Positions 1 through 11,800 of a stretch of 64,000 nucleotides of DNA are shown here, piece by piece; position 1 is the first letter of the stretch, and the number at the start of each line of letters is the position of its first letter. Position numbers and translations under genes: made by a program. Source of the stretch: Pycnococcus provasolii (taxonomy: Eukaryota; Chlorophyta; Pseudoscourfieldiophyceae; Pseudoscourfieldiales; Pycnococcaceae); assembly GCA_938743325.2 (NCBI GenBank), contig OW568890.1, positions 434,001 through 498,000 of the forward strand. The letters are read 5' to 3'. The notes beneath the pieces are model-generated. The model saw only the letters and a program-made list of their open reading frames with translations, had not been told where the DNA came from and searched no databases.

Positions 1-286
1 GGGACTGGTTAGGGGTTCTGATCAGGACTAAGAACTACGATAGGGTTTTATTAGGAGCCGATCGCTCGCCTTCGATGGGGATTGTGCAACAACAAACCAA
101 CCCTGTGGTTTTGGTCCCCCTAAGAAGACTCCTTCCTATTCTATTCGGCATATTGCTCGCCGCCATTCCCTTCCCCCTCTCGGCTCTTACAGGTAGTCGT
201 CGTACGTCTGTGTTGTCAGCTGTGCTCTCTCTCTCTCTATACATATATCTTAGTCTTTTTGTCTCACCGTGCTCGCTCGATCCTTC
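1..286 (+). promoter_or_regulatory. 5' spacer of the eIF2 gamma gene
   Basis: No gene is seen here. A pyrimidine-rich stretch with a short CT dinucleotide run (about 225-240) precedes an AT-rich patch (about 240-252) and the first in-frame ATG at 287. It probably holds the promoter and 5' leader of the downstream gene, but no canonical TATA box is clear. Confidence 0.35.
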
Positions 287-1663
287 ATGCCTCTCGCTGT
301 TCAAGACCTATCCACGCTCGACCCGTCGGCGTTAACGCCTCTATCACCCGAGGTGATATCGCGTCAGGCGACCATCAACATCGGAACCATCGGACACGTC
401 GCGCACGGCAAGTCGACGGTCGTGAAGGCGATCTCAGGCATACACACCGTGCGATTCAAGAACGAACTTGAGCGAAATATCACAATCAAACTTGGATATG
501 CCAACGCCAAAATATACGAGTGCGCAGACCCCGCGTGCCCGCGCCCGGACCGATACCGCGCATATGGATCCTCCATGGACGACGAACCGCCGTGCCACGT
601 TGCCGGGTTCGAAAACGCCAAGATGAAACTCGTCAGACACGTCTCGTTCGTCGACTGCCCTGGACACGACATTCTCATGGCGACCATGCTCAACGGAGCA
701 GCCGTCATGGACGGCGCGCTGCTTCTCATCGCCGCGAACGAGTCGTGCCCGCAGCCGCAGACGTCGGAGCACCTCGCCGCGGTTGAGATCATGCAGCTCA
801 AGAACATCATCATCCTGCAGAATAAGATTGACCTCGTCAGCGAGGCGGTGGCGCTCAACCAGCACGAGGCGATCAGGAAGTTCATCCAGGGAACCATCGC
901 GGACGGAAGCCCCATCGTTCCCGTCAGCGCTCAGCTCAAGTACAACGTCGACGCCGTGTGCGAGTACCTCATCAAGCGTATCCCCGTACCCGTGCGCGAC
1001 TTCACGAGCGAACCGAACATGATTGTCATCCGATCGTTCGACGTCAACAAGCCTGGCGCGAGTGTCGACGAGGTGGAAGGTGGCATCGCCGGAGGGAGCA
1101 TTCTGCGTGGCGTACTCCGCCTTGGGCAGGACATCGAGGTGCGTCCGGGCATCGTGTCCAAGGACAGCGAGGGCAACCTGAAGTGCACACCCATCTTCTC
1201 GCGTATCATTGGCCTCAAGGCTGAGCAGAACGACCTGCAGTTCGCCGTCCCAGGCGGTCTCATCGGCGTCGGCACGACTGTGGACCCGACGCTGACGCGT
1301 GCCGACCGCCTCGTGGGTCAGGTTCTCGGAAGCAAGGGAAGTTTGCCAGAGATTTACGTGGAGCTTGAGGTGAACTTCTTCCTGCTGCGCCGTCTGCTCG
1401 GCGTGCGCACGGCGGGTAGCGAGAAGGGCGCGAAGGTGTCTAAGCTGGCCAAGGCGGAGGTTCTCATGCTGAACATTGGCAGCATGTGCACGGGCGCCCG
1501 CGTGGTGAGCGTGAACAAGTCTGGCGACAGCGCGAAGTTGACGTTGACGAGCCCTGTGTGCACGCGCATTGGCGAGAAGGTCGCGTTGAGTCGGCGCATC
1601 GAGAGCCACTGGAGATTGGTGGGCTGGGGAAGCCTGTCTGACGGCGTTCCCGCGACCGTTTGA
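287..1663 (+). CDS. EIF2S3: Translation initiation factor 2 subunit gamma (eIF2 gamma)
   Basis: This is the GTPase core of eIF2, which brings initiator Met-tRNA to the 40S ribosome in the cytosol. The 458-residue protein has the family's usual length. GTPase motifs are plain: G1 GHVAHGKST near residue 37, G3 DCPGHD near 125, G4 NKID near 180, and a SAQ box near 215. The Cys-containing insert between G1 and G3 (YECADPACP ... PPC) matches the eIF2 gamma zinc knuckle. The C-terminal half carries beta-barrel domains II and III (GGSILRGVL, ending [14 protein letters not shown]), as in the family. The ATG at 287 was chosen because the open frame further upstream begins without ATG. The gene is intronless, and the long open frame on its opposite strand is a codon-bias shadow. 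Confidence 0.97.
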   Translation: MPLAVQDLSTLDPSALTPLSPEVISRQATINIGTIGHVAHGKSTVVKAISGIHTVRFKNELERNITIKLGYANAKIYECADPACPRPDRYRAYGSSMDDEPPCHVAGFENAKMKLVRHVSFVDCPGHDILMATMLNGAAVMDGALLLIAANESCPQPQTSEHLAAVEIMQLKNIIILQNKIDLVSEAVALNQHEAIRKFIQGTIADGSPIVPVSAQLKYNVDAVCEYLIKRIPVPVRDFTSEPNMIVIRSFDVNKPGASVDEVEGGIAGGSILRGVLRLGQDIEVRPGIVSKDSEGNLKCTPIFSRIIGLKAEQNDLQFAVPGGLIGVGTTVDPTLTRADRLVGQVLGSKGSLPEIYVELEVNFFLLRRLLGVRTAGSEKGAKVSKLAKAEVLMLNIGSMCTGARVVSVNKSGDSAKLTLTSPVCTRIGEKVALSRRIESHWRLVGWGSLSDGVPATV

Positions 1664-2024
1664 TCTGATGATGATGTGTAACACAACAAAAAATTCTCAG
1701 CACCGTGGAAAAGCACGCGGACGAAACGCGCGCGCTGCGACGCGAACTGCGAAAACTCGGCGTGTGCGACGGAGCGACGACCATCGCGTCGTCGTCGTCG
1801 AATCATAACACAGACGACGAAGAGAATGACGAACTGGTGACGACGGAGACGGGGACAAAAAAAAGGTTTAGTTACAGTAACAGTACTGTACTGTACAGTA
1901 GTTGTAGTCTGTAGGTAGCTACTTCTTACTGAAGAGCTCGAAGAGCTCCTTCGTTTTGTTCCCATTCATCTTACGACCATGAATGCTCTCCCACTTCACG
2001 TTGACTTCGGATCGGTTGTGCTAG
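1664..2024. other. Spacer between eIF2 gamma and the retroelement
   Basis: No convincing gene. It holds the eIF2 gamma 3' flank and a short self-complementary stretch rich in ACAGTA/TACTGT words at about 1873-1905, which could form a small hairpin. The far end is probably retroelement sequence, but I cannot place the element's left boundary. Confidence 0.3.
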
Positions 2025-4770
2025 TCAGCAGCCTCTTCTCCATCTGGGAAAGCGCTGCCTGCGCCGGGGCTGCTGCCTGCGCCGCGGAGTGTAGTTCGGG
2101 TCCTCTGCCAGGATCTTTTGCTTCTTCTCTTCCGCTGTGAGCTTTTTGGTGCCCGTGTTAGCTTCTCCGCCCTTGGCGGCAGACGCCTTGTGCTCCAGAG
2201 CTGTCAAGTCGTCGATGTCTACTTGTCGTTGTGCAAAGACAGGTCCGTCGTCGACATGCGTAGCGATCACTACGAGGTTGCCGTCTGCTAAGTTTCCACG
2301 GAAGAAGATGCACGGATCTGAGTCCGAGCGTTGATACTCCAGCAGAAGGGTTTGCTCCAAGTGTAACCAGAAGCTCCTTCCTGCGTCGCTCTGTCCGTAG
2401 AGTACTCGCAGAAGCAAGAGTGCGTCCGTGGTACCATCCCAGTAGCCAGTGGGCTGAGATATCACGCAGCGTCGCTGTGCTGGCGTCGATGCGAATGCGT
2501 TGCCGATGTCGAAGCAAGCAGAGTGTTTGAAGACGCCTTGTCCGAGCAAGCTGATGAGCATACGTAGCATTGGCAAGCTCACCATTGCAGAGTACTTTGA
2601 GAATTCATGCACTTCTCGGTCGCCCCTCACACAGAACCTGCTACGGCACTGCTTGATTGTACCGTCAGGATTTAGTTTGTACCTGTACGCCCATGTGACT
2701 GGAAGTGGTCGCTCCCCTCGCAATAGCTCGTGCTGATGTATCCGCACGAAGCATCCCATCGCGTAGAGGTTGTCAATTTCTTCCATCTCTCCGTCGATGA
2801 ACCACTGCGCATGAGGGCCTGCCAACATCTCTGCTCGCGTCTTTGGATCTTTCAGGTGTAGTCCGATCTCCTGCGTGAGCTTGTCCATTTTGAGGATATC
2901 AAATTTGGCTCCTTCCTCGCAGTGCTTCGCCATGAGGATGTTGACAGCTAGTCCTTTCTCAAGCGTAGTAGCGTGTTTCGTCTTCGCCAGTTCTCCGTTG
3001 AGTATCTTATCCGCATTCAGCTTGACATGCTGCGATGACGAAATGATCTTCCCTGGTCCTTGGTAGATCAGAGCTCCGGGTTCTGCCGTGGTGCGCTCAT
3101 CATCGATTCCGACGTATAGGCCAGGCGTGCTCTTGGGCATGTGCTTCCCACCTCGGTTGTCAGGGTGAAGCCACATCATTGCATCGCAGCCGTAGATTCC
3201 CAAGGTATCGGACGTTGGCACTATGCCAGTGAGCATCGTCAGAGGTCGCTGCCAATCCACAGCTTTTCGTCGCACGCGGTTGAGAACTTGCCCCGCATGT
3301 CGAATTGCCAATGCGGCGTGAGTGAGGTAGTCTAGTCCAGCTGCATGGCACCAGCTTAGCGCCATCGCCTTCATGAGCTTGATGTGTACCTCCGCAAGTC
3401 CGGCCTGATGATGATCATAGTTGGTGCTCGGCTCGATGAGGATGTCTTTGGAAGTGATGAAGTCCCTCGAACTTTGGCTCAGAAATTCGCTGCCTCGGTC
3501 GAAGCGGATGGCTTTGGTGATCTTCTGGTATTTTGCGTAGAAGGCCAGAATCTCCTGCAGCTTGATCTTGTAATCTCCTGGGTTGTTGATGAATCTGACG
3601 TGAAGGTATCGTGTGCGGCTATCGACGGAGACAAGCAGCGAATTTGCATTGCCAATGGCCGTGTGCGTCAGGGGAATGATGTCCATGACGAGCCGTTCAC
3701 CTGCTTCTGGATACCAGCTGAAGGCATCCTTGTGGCTGAGCTGTCCTTTGCGATGCGCTGTCGCGGAATCGCAACTTGAGCACGCAGGCATTGCCGCTTC
3801 GTCGAAGTACTCCGTGCCTTTGATGTAACCTTCACGTTGCATCATGCGCAGCATCTCCCTGGAGGCATGTCCGTGTTTCATGTGCGTCTCCAGATTACGT
3901 CGCTCTTTTGCAGACCATCCCTCAGGTCCGGCGCTCTTTTGCCGATTCTGCGATAAACCGAACATGCCCGCGAACTCGGCGTCGTGCATAGCGTCTATCA
4001 GTTCGTCCGACGCTTGCGTTATGTCAAGGCCCATAGATTTGAATCGGTCGGTGTCAGAGTCTGTTCGAACGCGCTTGGTCTTGTTGGCCGGTAGATGATT
4101 TGTCGTTGGTGCGATGTCGTCGTCGGCGTCATCGTTGTCATCGTCGAATTTGTCAGGGGAAAGTCCTTTCGTGTATTTGTCGATAAGAACTGCAGGCAGG
4201 TCGCTCCAGTATGGGGCTGCTCGCATGTCTTGTGCGAGGTTGCCGCCGCGCATTGTTGTTGTTTCCATTTGTCGCTGCATCATCTGACAGCAACGCAAAG
4301 CGATTGTTTGTTAGGACGATCGTCGTTGCATCTGGGTCTACTTGTTGTAGTGGTGGTGTCGGCGTTGGCGACTCCGATCCCTGTGAATGGAATGATGATG
4401 ATGGCGTAGCTGCTGTTGTTCGTTCGTTGTCCAAAGCCTGCTGCGCCATGTCGCGTTCACGCCGAGCCCTCGCGACAAGTACACGCATCCCTGGGGATGA
4501 CGCTGTTGCTGTCGTTGTCTCCTCCATCTGCTGATGGCGTAGTGTCGCATCATCCAGCAGTGCGCGTCGTGCGCTGAGTCGCTGCGACGCCAGCGGCGAG
4601 TTTTGCGCGATGACGACTAGATCTTCGCGCTCCTCGTCGTTGAGCAGTGGTTGTTCCGGGCGCTGTTCACCAGCTGACCCGGTTCCATGATGGAACGAGC
4701 CACTGCCTGTAGGTTGTGGTGTGTGTTCTTGGTGTGTGCCCCCGGCACCGGTATCACCTTCAGACGCCAT
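2025..4770 (-). mobile_element. Ty1/copia-type LTR retroelement, internal region (fossil)
   Basis: A minus-strand body of a copia-superfamily element. Reading leftwards from 4770 come a Gly/Thr/Gln-rich gag-like N-terminal part, an integrase region with a Cys pair (CSSCDS) and catalytic-core features (MDIIPL, RFDRGSEF, then a HHQAGLAE segment), and a reverse transcriptase region (VTWAYRYKLNPDG, CFDIGNAF, LLRVLYGQSDAGRSFW, THVDDG). The order integrase before reverse transcriptase is diagnostic of copia rather than gypsy. I did not recognise a pair of terminal repeats, so its ends and age cannot be fixed. It looks incomplete and should be read as a fossil. Confidence 0.85.
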
Positions 4771-5269
4771 AGGTTGTGGTCGAGTGAAAGTAAGTAAAAA
4801 GTCAAGAATGAGTTACAAGTGTAAAGAAAAGAAGAAGCGCGCCGCCAGCGCGCCAGCAGCAAAGCGCGTCGAGCGATCGTGATCACACGATCGCTATCTT
4901 TACATCAATGGAAAACGTCTTGAGTTGTTTATTCCAAAGGGGGGGATTATAGTGGGCTGTCAGTCACCCACTATAAATACACCACGTCCTGAAAAAGTCA
5001 AGACGTAAAACCAAACAAACCAAATCTCCAGTGGGGGTTTCACCAAAACAAACCCCCAATCGATTCGCCCCTCTCAGCAGACCGGGATCCCCACAGGCCG
5101 AAAACCAGACGCCGATCAATTGAAAAAGTCCAATGAGGTATCCCCGAAGTGCAACCGGGGGGCTATTTTTTCCGGGGGGGGGAAGCCGGGACCTGGGAGG
5201 TGTGTGCTTTGGGCATCGAAGCAGGCGAAGTTTTTGCTCTTAATTTTCAAAAACAAACAAACCAAGTAT
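4771..5269. promoter_or_regulatory. Spacer with TATA-like box upstream of the POT1-like gene
   Basis: No gene. A TATAAATA octamer sits at 4972-4979 in a short self-complementary context (CCCACTATA flanked by a TATAGTGGG word). A-rich runs with AAACAAACAAACC words follow, one just before the ATG at 5270. The box could serve the POT1-like gene to the right. Because its complement is also TATA-like, it could instead be a leftover terminal-repeat promoter of the retroelement to the left. Confidence 0.35.
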
Positions 5270-7903
5270 ATGTCCGGGGGGCATGCCGGTGGTGGTGCCG
5301 GCACCGGCACCGGCAGTGGCAGTGGCGGTGGCGTCGTCCGCGCGTCCGACCTCGCGGCAGCGACGCACCTGCTTGCGTCCGCGGAGCAAATGACGCTCGC
5401 AGCCACAACCACCTTCCAGCCGCGAGACGAACACGCCAGCGGTGACCCGTCGTACACGTACTCGACCGTCGACCAAGTGAGACAGATGAACGATAAGGAA
5501 AATGTGAACATTTACGGATACGTGCTCTCAATGGACCCGCCGAGGAAGAGCCGAGGTGACGACTTTGTGCTCCACTTCCGTATCGCGGACGCCGCACCGA
5601 ACCTCGAAGACGAGTCCGAAATTGCCGAGGCGCTCAGCAGCGCAGGTGGCTCTGTGGAACACGCGTTCGAGGAAGTGCTGGACGAAGACCGGACGATTCA
5701 CCTCAACGTATTTGCGAGAAGTGCAGACCTGCTCCCGAACATCAAGAAACGTTTCGATGTCATACGGCTGCATCGCGTGAAGAAGTCCATCTTCACGAGC
5801 AAGACGGACGGCGAAGTGGCGATGAACCTCGTCGGTCAAATTCGTCCTCGTTTTTCGGGCAAGACGAGCTTCCTCCTGTTCGACGCGGAAGTGGGTGGTG
5901 CTGAGGTGCCGTACCAGGCACAACCAGAAAGGGCCGATGGGACGGCTAGGTACCACGACTCCGAGCATCACCGCCAACGCCTCGCGGAAATACGAAACAT
6001 CGCGGCTCTATCGAGAAACGCACTGGAGAAGCTTACTGCTCACGGCAATCTCCCGCAGTTGGGCAGCAGCGCTGGCGCAGGAGCGGCGGGTGCGGGAGCC
6101 GGACCGTCGTCTTCCGCGGCAGCAGCCACCGGCATCGTGCACATACCCTCCGTGAACAACCACTTCCTCCGAAAGCTGACGGACCTTCGGCGTGTCCCCG
6201 CTGCCGCAGGTGCATTTCGCTACGTGGATCTGCACGCATTCGTCGTGAGAGTGGTGCTGGACTACCCACGAGAGGGCGTTGCCACCATACTTCTGTGGGA
6301 CGGCACCGACATTGCGCCGGCGTCTCCCATTCCCACGAGCACCGCGCCGCCAGCTCGATACAGAGTACAAGGACCGCCGGGAATGGTGCCTCCACACAAG
6401 TTCGTGGGGGACAGCCAGGAGCTCTTGAAGGAAGGCTTTGATGTGGACCGCGTGCTGCCAGCAAAATCGGTCAATGTGAATGCGGACAAGTGGCTGGAGT
6501 CTCTCGACGATGCGCTGTCCACCGTCGAGTTTTCGACGGACGGGGTGCCTGTGATACATGCCTGCTGTCCGAAGTACGGAAGCGTTTTGCCTCTCATAGT
6601 TCCGCTCACGTCGCCGCATTCTGACAACACGGCGCAAACCATTCTGCCGGCGGAGCACATTTGGGTGCGCCTGAAGAATGTTGGTGTACGCGTTGGCAGA
6701 GGTGCACAGCTGCAGGCTATGTGGATCAACGACGCCTCTCTCACGAAAGCGCGGTACGAGCGCTGTCAGGAGAACCTGCGCAATGCTGCCGCGGCAAGGG
6801 AAAAGGAGAACAAGGCTGTGGACTTTGATCTCTTACGGGAGCAAGCTGCTGACATGAACGCGGACAAGACGCACAGAGCAGCGATACAACGTGGGCTTCA
6901 AAAGACAGCAGAAACGAAAAGAAAGAATGCAGAAAAGCGAAAATCGTCTGAGTCGCAAGATGCGGAGGGTGCGATGGTTGCTGTTGCTGCTAATGCCGCC
7001 GCTCCCGCCACTGATGCTGATGCTGATGCTCAAGCTGGAGACGCGGCTCCTTCGACGTCCGGCGCTGGTCCATCCTCGACGCCAGCCGAAGCGACAACAG
7101 AAGCTCCGTTGCACCTCACGGAGATGAAGACCCCCAAAGATGCGGGGTCTGGTGGTCCCAGCCCGCATGACATTGAGGTGTACAAGGCGCGAGAAGTGAA
7201 GAACGAGACTGCATCGTACGCGCCAACCAGAGGAAATTCGGCTCGATACGTGTGCAAGCCAACCAAAACAGCTGACGACACCAAATTCTCAACGATCCGC
7301 GAGATTTTGCTCGATCAATCGGGCAGCGCGGGGAAGTCTCAGACGTACCGCATACGATGTCAGGTGCAATCGATGGAGCCGAAAGATCTGTCACGAGCCT
7401 GCCGTTCTCTCGCGGATGTGAAGAAGGCGAAAGGGGAGAAGTCGAGTCAGGCGGACGAGTCTGTGTACCTCTTTGCGATGAAGATGAATATCGAGGATGC
7501 CACCGGTAAGCTCACCTGCAACATCACGGGAGATGCGGCGATCACGTTCTTCACGCATTTGACCAAGCCATGCAAATTGTCGGATCATAGCCTCTATGCC
7601 ATGCAGGCTGCGTGCGACGCTCTGACGCGAGCTGGGCCGCACGACACAGCGTCCGCGCAAGAGTGGCACGACAACGCGATGAAATACACGGTGGAGCGCG
7701 CGAGGAACGGCGGCAAGGAGCCTGCCATTCTTCCCACATTACGGCAACAGCCTTGGTGCGACTTGGTGGTGCGTGAGGATTTTGCTTCCAACAAAGGATA
7801 CCGCTACTTTTCACTGGCTGACGGCAGCTTAGAGAAGGACGTTTGTGCGTTTTGCTGGAACGTCGCGAACGAGCGCACGGCTGACCGAGGCACGCACACC
7901 TGA
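5270..7903 (+). CDS. POT1: POT1-like telomere single-strand DNA-binding protein
   Basis: A predicted nuclear protein of 877 residues that would bind the G-rich telomere overhang. Near residues 65-175 lies a POT1-type OB fold: NIYGYVLSMDPPRKSRGDD, then LHFRIADAAP, an acidic insertion, and finally IHLNVFARSADLLPNIKKR followed by DVIRLHRVKK. This order and wording match the Pot1/telomere-end-binding OB1 family. A second OB-like segment (FRYVDLHAFVVRVV, ATILLWDGTDI) follows near 290-340. The middle (about 540-660) is charged and low in complexity. A third OB-like region (TYRIRCQVQSMEP, then DATGKLTCNITGDAAITFF) lies near 690-770. The ATG at 5270 was taken because the upstream frame starts without one. 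It is convergent with PHF5A, 89 bp away. Telomere-like tracts elsewhere in this window make the gene notable. Confidence 0.8.
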   Translation: MSGGHAGGGAGTGTGSGSGGGVVRASDLAAATHLLASAEQMTLAATTTFQPRDEHASGDPSYTYSTVDQVRQMNDKENVNIYGYVLSMDPPRKSRGDDFVLHFRIADAAPNLEDESEIAEALSSAGGSVEHAFEEVLDEDRTIHLNVFARSADLLPNIKKRFDVIRLHRVKKSIFTSKTDGEVAMNLVGQIRPRFSGKTSFLLFDAEVGGAEVPYQAQPERADGTARYHDSEHHRQRLAEIRNIAALSRNALEKLTAHGNLPQLGSSAGAGAAGAGAGPSSSAAAATGIVHIPSVNNHFLRKLTDLRRVPAAAGAFRYVDLHAFVVRVVLDYPREGVATILLWDGTDIAPASPIPTSTAPPARYRVQGPPGMVPPHKFVGDSQELLKEGFDVDRVLPAKSVNVNADKWLESLDDALSTVEFSTDGVPVIHACCPKYGSVLPLIVPLTSPHSDNTAQTILPAEHIWVRLKNVGVRVGRGAQLQAMWINDASLTKARYERCQENLRNAAAAREKENKAVDFDLLREQAADMNADKTHRAAIQRGLQKTAETKRKNAEKRKSSESQDAEGAMVAVAANAAAPATDADADAQAGDAAPSTSGAGPSSTPAEATTEAPLHLTEMKTPKDAGSGGPSPHDIEVYKAREVKNETASYAPTRGNSARYVCKPTKTADDTKFSTIREILLDQSGSAGKSQTYRIRCQVQSMEPKDLSRACRSLADVKKAKGEKSSQADESVYLFAMKMNIEDATGKLTCNITGDAAITFFTHLTKPCKLSDHSLYAMQAACDALTRAGPHDTASAQEWHDNAMKYTVERARNGGKEPAILPTLRQQPWCDLVVREDFASNKGYRYFSLADGSLEKDVCAFCWNVANERTADRGTHT

Positions 7904-7992
7904 AAACTTTATGTTGCTGTTGTTACTGAGATAAACAACCATGTTACAATTTTTGAATACTCGAACATATAGACATTGTTCCCATGTCCTCT

Positions 7993-8328
7993 TCACTTCG
8001 ACTGAAATCGCGACTTCGCGTAGAAGAGGTCCTTCTTGGCACTTCCCACGTTGATGATTTTCGGGCAGCCGTCCCTGTCCTTGCCCAGTCGTACACACTC
8101 GACACAGTAGTACGCGTTGGCGACACCTGGCTCGCCCGTGATGACGCACCTTCCCTCGCTGCTTCCGTAGTTGCACTCGTCGCACACGCGCGCGAGCACG
8201 CAGGGCCTCACGAAGCTGTCGCATCCGAATCCCACGCACTGTCCGTCGTGTCTCGCGCCGACGCGTGCGATGGCGATGCCGCAAAGTTTGCCGCACTGCT
8301 GCAGGTCGGAGTGGTGCTTCGTCGACAT
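7993..8328 (-). CDS. PHF5A: PHF5A/Rds3-like splicing factor (SF3b subunit)
   Basis: A small zinc protein of the U2 snRNP SF3b complex that helps recognise the intron branch site. The 111-residue length matches the family (human about 110), and the wording is very close: [35 protein letters not shown], then KKDLFY near the C-terminus. The start at 8328 gives [10 protein letters not shown], aligned with the conserved MAKHHPDL. Some zinc ligands differ. The usual LCEKCDGKC reads VGARHDGQC, so one Cys is Gly and the next is His, with two extra residues just after; the Cys of VICGGPG is Thr. The gene is intronless and convergent with the POT1-like gene. Confidence 0.93.
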   Translation of the reverse strand: MSTKHHSDLQQCGKLCGIAIARVGARHDGQCVGFGCDSFVRPCVLARVCDECNYGSSEGRCVITGEPGVANAYYCVECVRLGKDRDGCPKIINVGSAKKDLFYAKSRFQSK

Positions 8329-8834
8329 GGTTGGCCGGGAAGCAAACGAGCACCCGATGAGAAAAGTGTGCGAGCAAGTGTGGCGGTCGGCGGCGGGTTG
8401 GAGAATGGCGACGAGGAGTCTACCGGGTAGGTAGTATGACGACAGGGGTGCACCTTCCAACCGTTTGGGAAAATGGATTTCAGAACCCCGAATAGTCAAG
8501 AGTCAGTTAGGGTTTAGGGATAGGGTTAGGGGGGAAGCGTTAGATTTTCTACTTACATAGGTTGGGTTGGCGTGAAGGCTTGGCGTGCCTGATATGTATT
8601 TTTTATACGCCACCGCCGCCGCGTGGTTCGTCACCTTACAGCATTGAAAAAGAAAAATATACAAATTCATTTACAGAGAGAGATATTTATAATCGTACAT
8701 ACACTCACATAATACATAGTACTGTACTTACATAATACATACAGTACGGTAAGTAGTCTTTCTGCTCACGAGCCTTGCTTTCTCAGCTCGTATTGCCCGC
8801 ATTTATGTAATGAGGCAAGTTGCTACTGTTAAGG
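8329..8834. promoter_or_regulatory. 5' spacer of PHF5A with telomere-like tract
   Basis: No gene. A degenerate TTAGGG/TTTAGGG tract lies at about 8506-8533; read in the sense of the PHF5A gene it is CCCTAA. Further right (8690-8755) are repeated ACATAATACATA words and GTACTGTAC palindromic words of no known role. Confidence 0.4.
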
Positions 8835-11800
8835 TTAGTTCATCCTCATCCCGTAGAAACCATACATTCCGTAAAAGCTGGGAGGCTCCTCCGTCTCTTT
8901 CGGAGGGGGCAACGCACGAACGCGTAGCGTGCGAATCCACGCAGGTGCTGTGGAAGGATCACCTGCCCATGGACGCACGACGATTTGAAGCGCGCCACCG
9001 GCGACGTCGTCGTCAGAACAAGCCGGCAGCGTGACGAGGTTGTTAAAATTTAAACCAATGCGCTGATCGCCAAGAAATGCAGTGAGACATCCGACGATGT
9101 TCGCAGGAACGACGACGCGGAACAGAACGGTTGAGATACTGCACGAAATGGCAAGTCGCGGATCGTTCAGCGCAGAACCGTCAAAGGTGCCGAGCGTCAT
9201 TGTCGCATTCACGTCGTACAAGCTCACAGAAAGCACCTGTGGTACGACGTTCTTGCACACGTAGGGAGTGCTGTAGTCATGATCGTGAGAAAGATCGTCA
9301 GCGTCGCCAAGACCGTCAATGAGCTCGTCAGCAACGTTCAAGCCGTAGAAGCAGCCGCTGTCATAGCCACCGCGTCGCGACACCGTCAGCGATCTTGTCC
9401 ACTCCACCTTCTCGAAATCGCCGTGCGTGAATGTGTCACCCCACGGATGCACAACCAACTTAGCGTCGAAGTCATCCGAGTACGAGCAGTGCGGCAACGT
9501 TAACTCGCTGTCGTAGTTGAGGCCGATACGCTGATCGCCAATCGACGCCGTTAAACCGCCCGCGATTTGCGCGGGAACAACCACCCGCGCTATGATCGTT
9601 GTCACGCAGCACGAAACGTCGTCTGTTTCGAAGCTGGGAGCGTCTAGCTGAGCACCTTCCCAAGAACCAAACGACTCCGTGACATTCACGTCGCGAAAAC
9701 TTAACGAGATGATGTGGGGCACAAACGATGCGCGCACCGTTGAGACGGCAGGAGTTCCGTATTTGCGGTCGAAATGCGAAGATACGAGGTTCCTGCCTGC
9801 AGAGCTATCGTGTCGTATCTTTGCCACAAATCGTTCCACCTTCGTCTCCTTAAACGTGAGCCTCGCCACGTATGCATGGAATGTGACCGTGGTCAGCGCA
9901 ACGACTGAACCGGACACAAGCCTCACATGAACCATATCATTATCAACATCAGCCGCGCGCGCAACGAGGCGACGATACTCTTCGATGAAATCGTGAACAC
10001 CATTGCCAAGCCCCGCAAGAGACAGGTATCTGAAGGTTGCGCGAAACGTGACCGCCTCCTCTGGATGCTCGAAAGGAAAGTCGGCAGTCTCTGTCACGAC
10101 GGCAATCTCGTGCATGGAACGGAGACTGTACGGGCTGTCCTCAGGTGGCAGCACGGTTCCAGCGGGGGTCGAATCGGAAACGCGAAGGATCGCGGCACCA
10201 TCACTCAAGTGCAGGCACTCGTCGTTATCGTCGCAGTACGCCAGCCGGTCCACGTTGTCGTAGCGGCGAATCGCATACTCGAATGTTAGCTCGTTGGCGG
10301 GGTCGGGGTAGTAGTACAGCTTCTTTTTGTGCCCCTTGCCTTCCCACTCAAAGTGGCCAGTGCCTGCCGTGATCAGGAATGACGTCGGCTCCACCTCACC
10401 ATCGCCGAAAAAACCATGCGAGGTGTCAATGGTAATATCTCCCGTGGGAAGGAGAAGATGCATCGAAAGGCAGGTTGCCTCAATTCCAGGTTTGTGGGGA
10501 CGGAACTCGTCGCCACGTGTCGTCCAGCGTGGGCATGCAACCTTGATGGGTTCACTCCACTGCACGTACAAGCGCATCACGTCGTATGACGCTGATTTTG
10601 TGTTTGACGCGGTTCCCCTCTGTCTGCCGTACGTTCCATCGGCAATGCGCGCGCCAGCTCTCGTGACAAATGCGTGGCCAACAACGAGTTTGCTTGTGGC
10701 GGAGAGCGATCCGGGCATGCCATTTCGCATACTTGGGTCAGGATTTAGCGGGTCGCCAGGATGGGGGAGCTTCAAACTCACCGTTGCACCGTAGAAGTCC
10801 GCCACCGCGTCTGTGATGGCTGATTTCTCTGTTGGATGGCCACTGTGATGGTCCACAGTTGCCGCGTATTGGCGCGATTCCGTGAAGTCTAGCACACCTT
10901 CGTGCTGCCACGCGTCGTAGCCAGTCCGAACGTAATTCCCGCGAATATCCATGGGTTTATTCGAGCGACCGGGCTCCCACGTGTTCGTGCCACGCACAAC
11001 CCCAATCCGCGCGCCATTTAGCTCCAGAGCGGATTCGCGGTGAATGCCGTAGAACGTACCTGGTGGAACATAATCCAAATGTGGCGTACGATCTGCAGGA
11101 CCAACGCGGTAGGCAAATACTAAGAGTTGATCCGTGGCCTGCTCCTCCCGCCTCTCATCCTGGTCGTAGCGCGCGACAGGCGGATCATCGAGAGCGCTTT
11201 TCGTCGTAGGCGGTGCATGCTCTCCAGATGGGAGAACGGGAAGTCGAGCTTCATCAATCGAGGGTGGCGGCTTGCGCATCAGCACGCTTTGAACTTGCGT
11301 AAAATCGCTGGCTCGCCTCTTTAGGTCGTCCTGATTGTGCGTTCGATCGCCGTAAACGGACTTTGGGCCATTGAGACACAGCTTAGGGCCAGCTGTGACT
11401 GACGACCCTGGCTCAGCACGCCCGAGCGCTTCGTTAGCACCCGTCTTGTATCCGTGCGCAGCTCGACAAGGCTGTGGGAACCCTGACTTGATCGGTCCGG
11501 GGGCGTTATTGAGCCAAAGCCCCTTCGTCTCACCATGACCGCCACCCACGAATTCCGCCACCCCCTCCGGTGCATCCTCTTCTTCGTAATGCCACCCAGT
11601 ATTCATGAGAAGAGTTGGCGATCCGTACGTCGTATCCACGTATATCGGGCGTGAGAAGGCTAGTGAAATGAAAATGATGTCACCCGGCTGGTAGACGCCA
11701 TTTGGGGTGAACGAGCGCGCGCCCGTAACGTACACTTCATTCAGCAATCGATCTTTTGCCGTGGAACGCGGATCTTCTGGCAAATTCTCCGCTCTGCGCC

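Noticed and set aside
434-1684. 416-residue open frame opposite eIF2 gamma
   Set aside because: It is fully antisense to a near-certain gene, rich in Arg/His/Leu, and has no domain; it is a codon-bias shadow.
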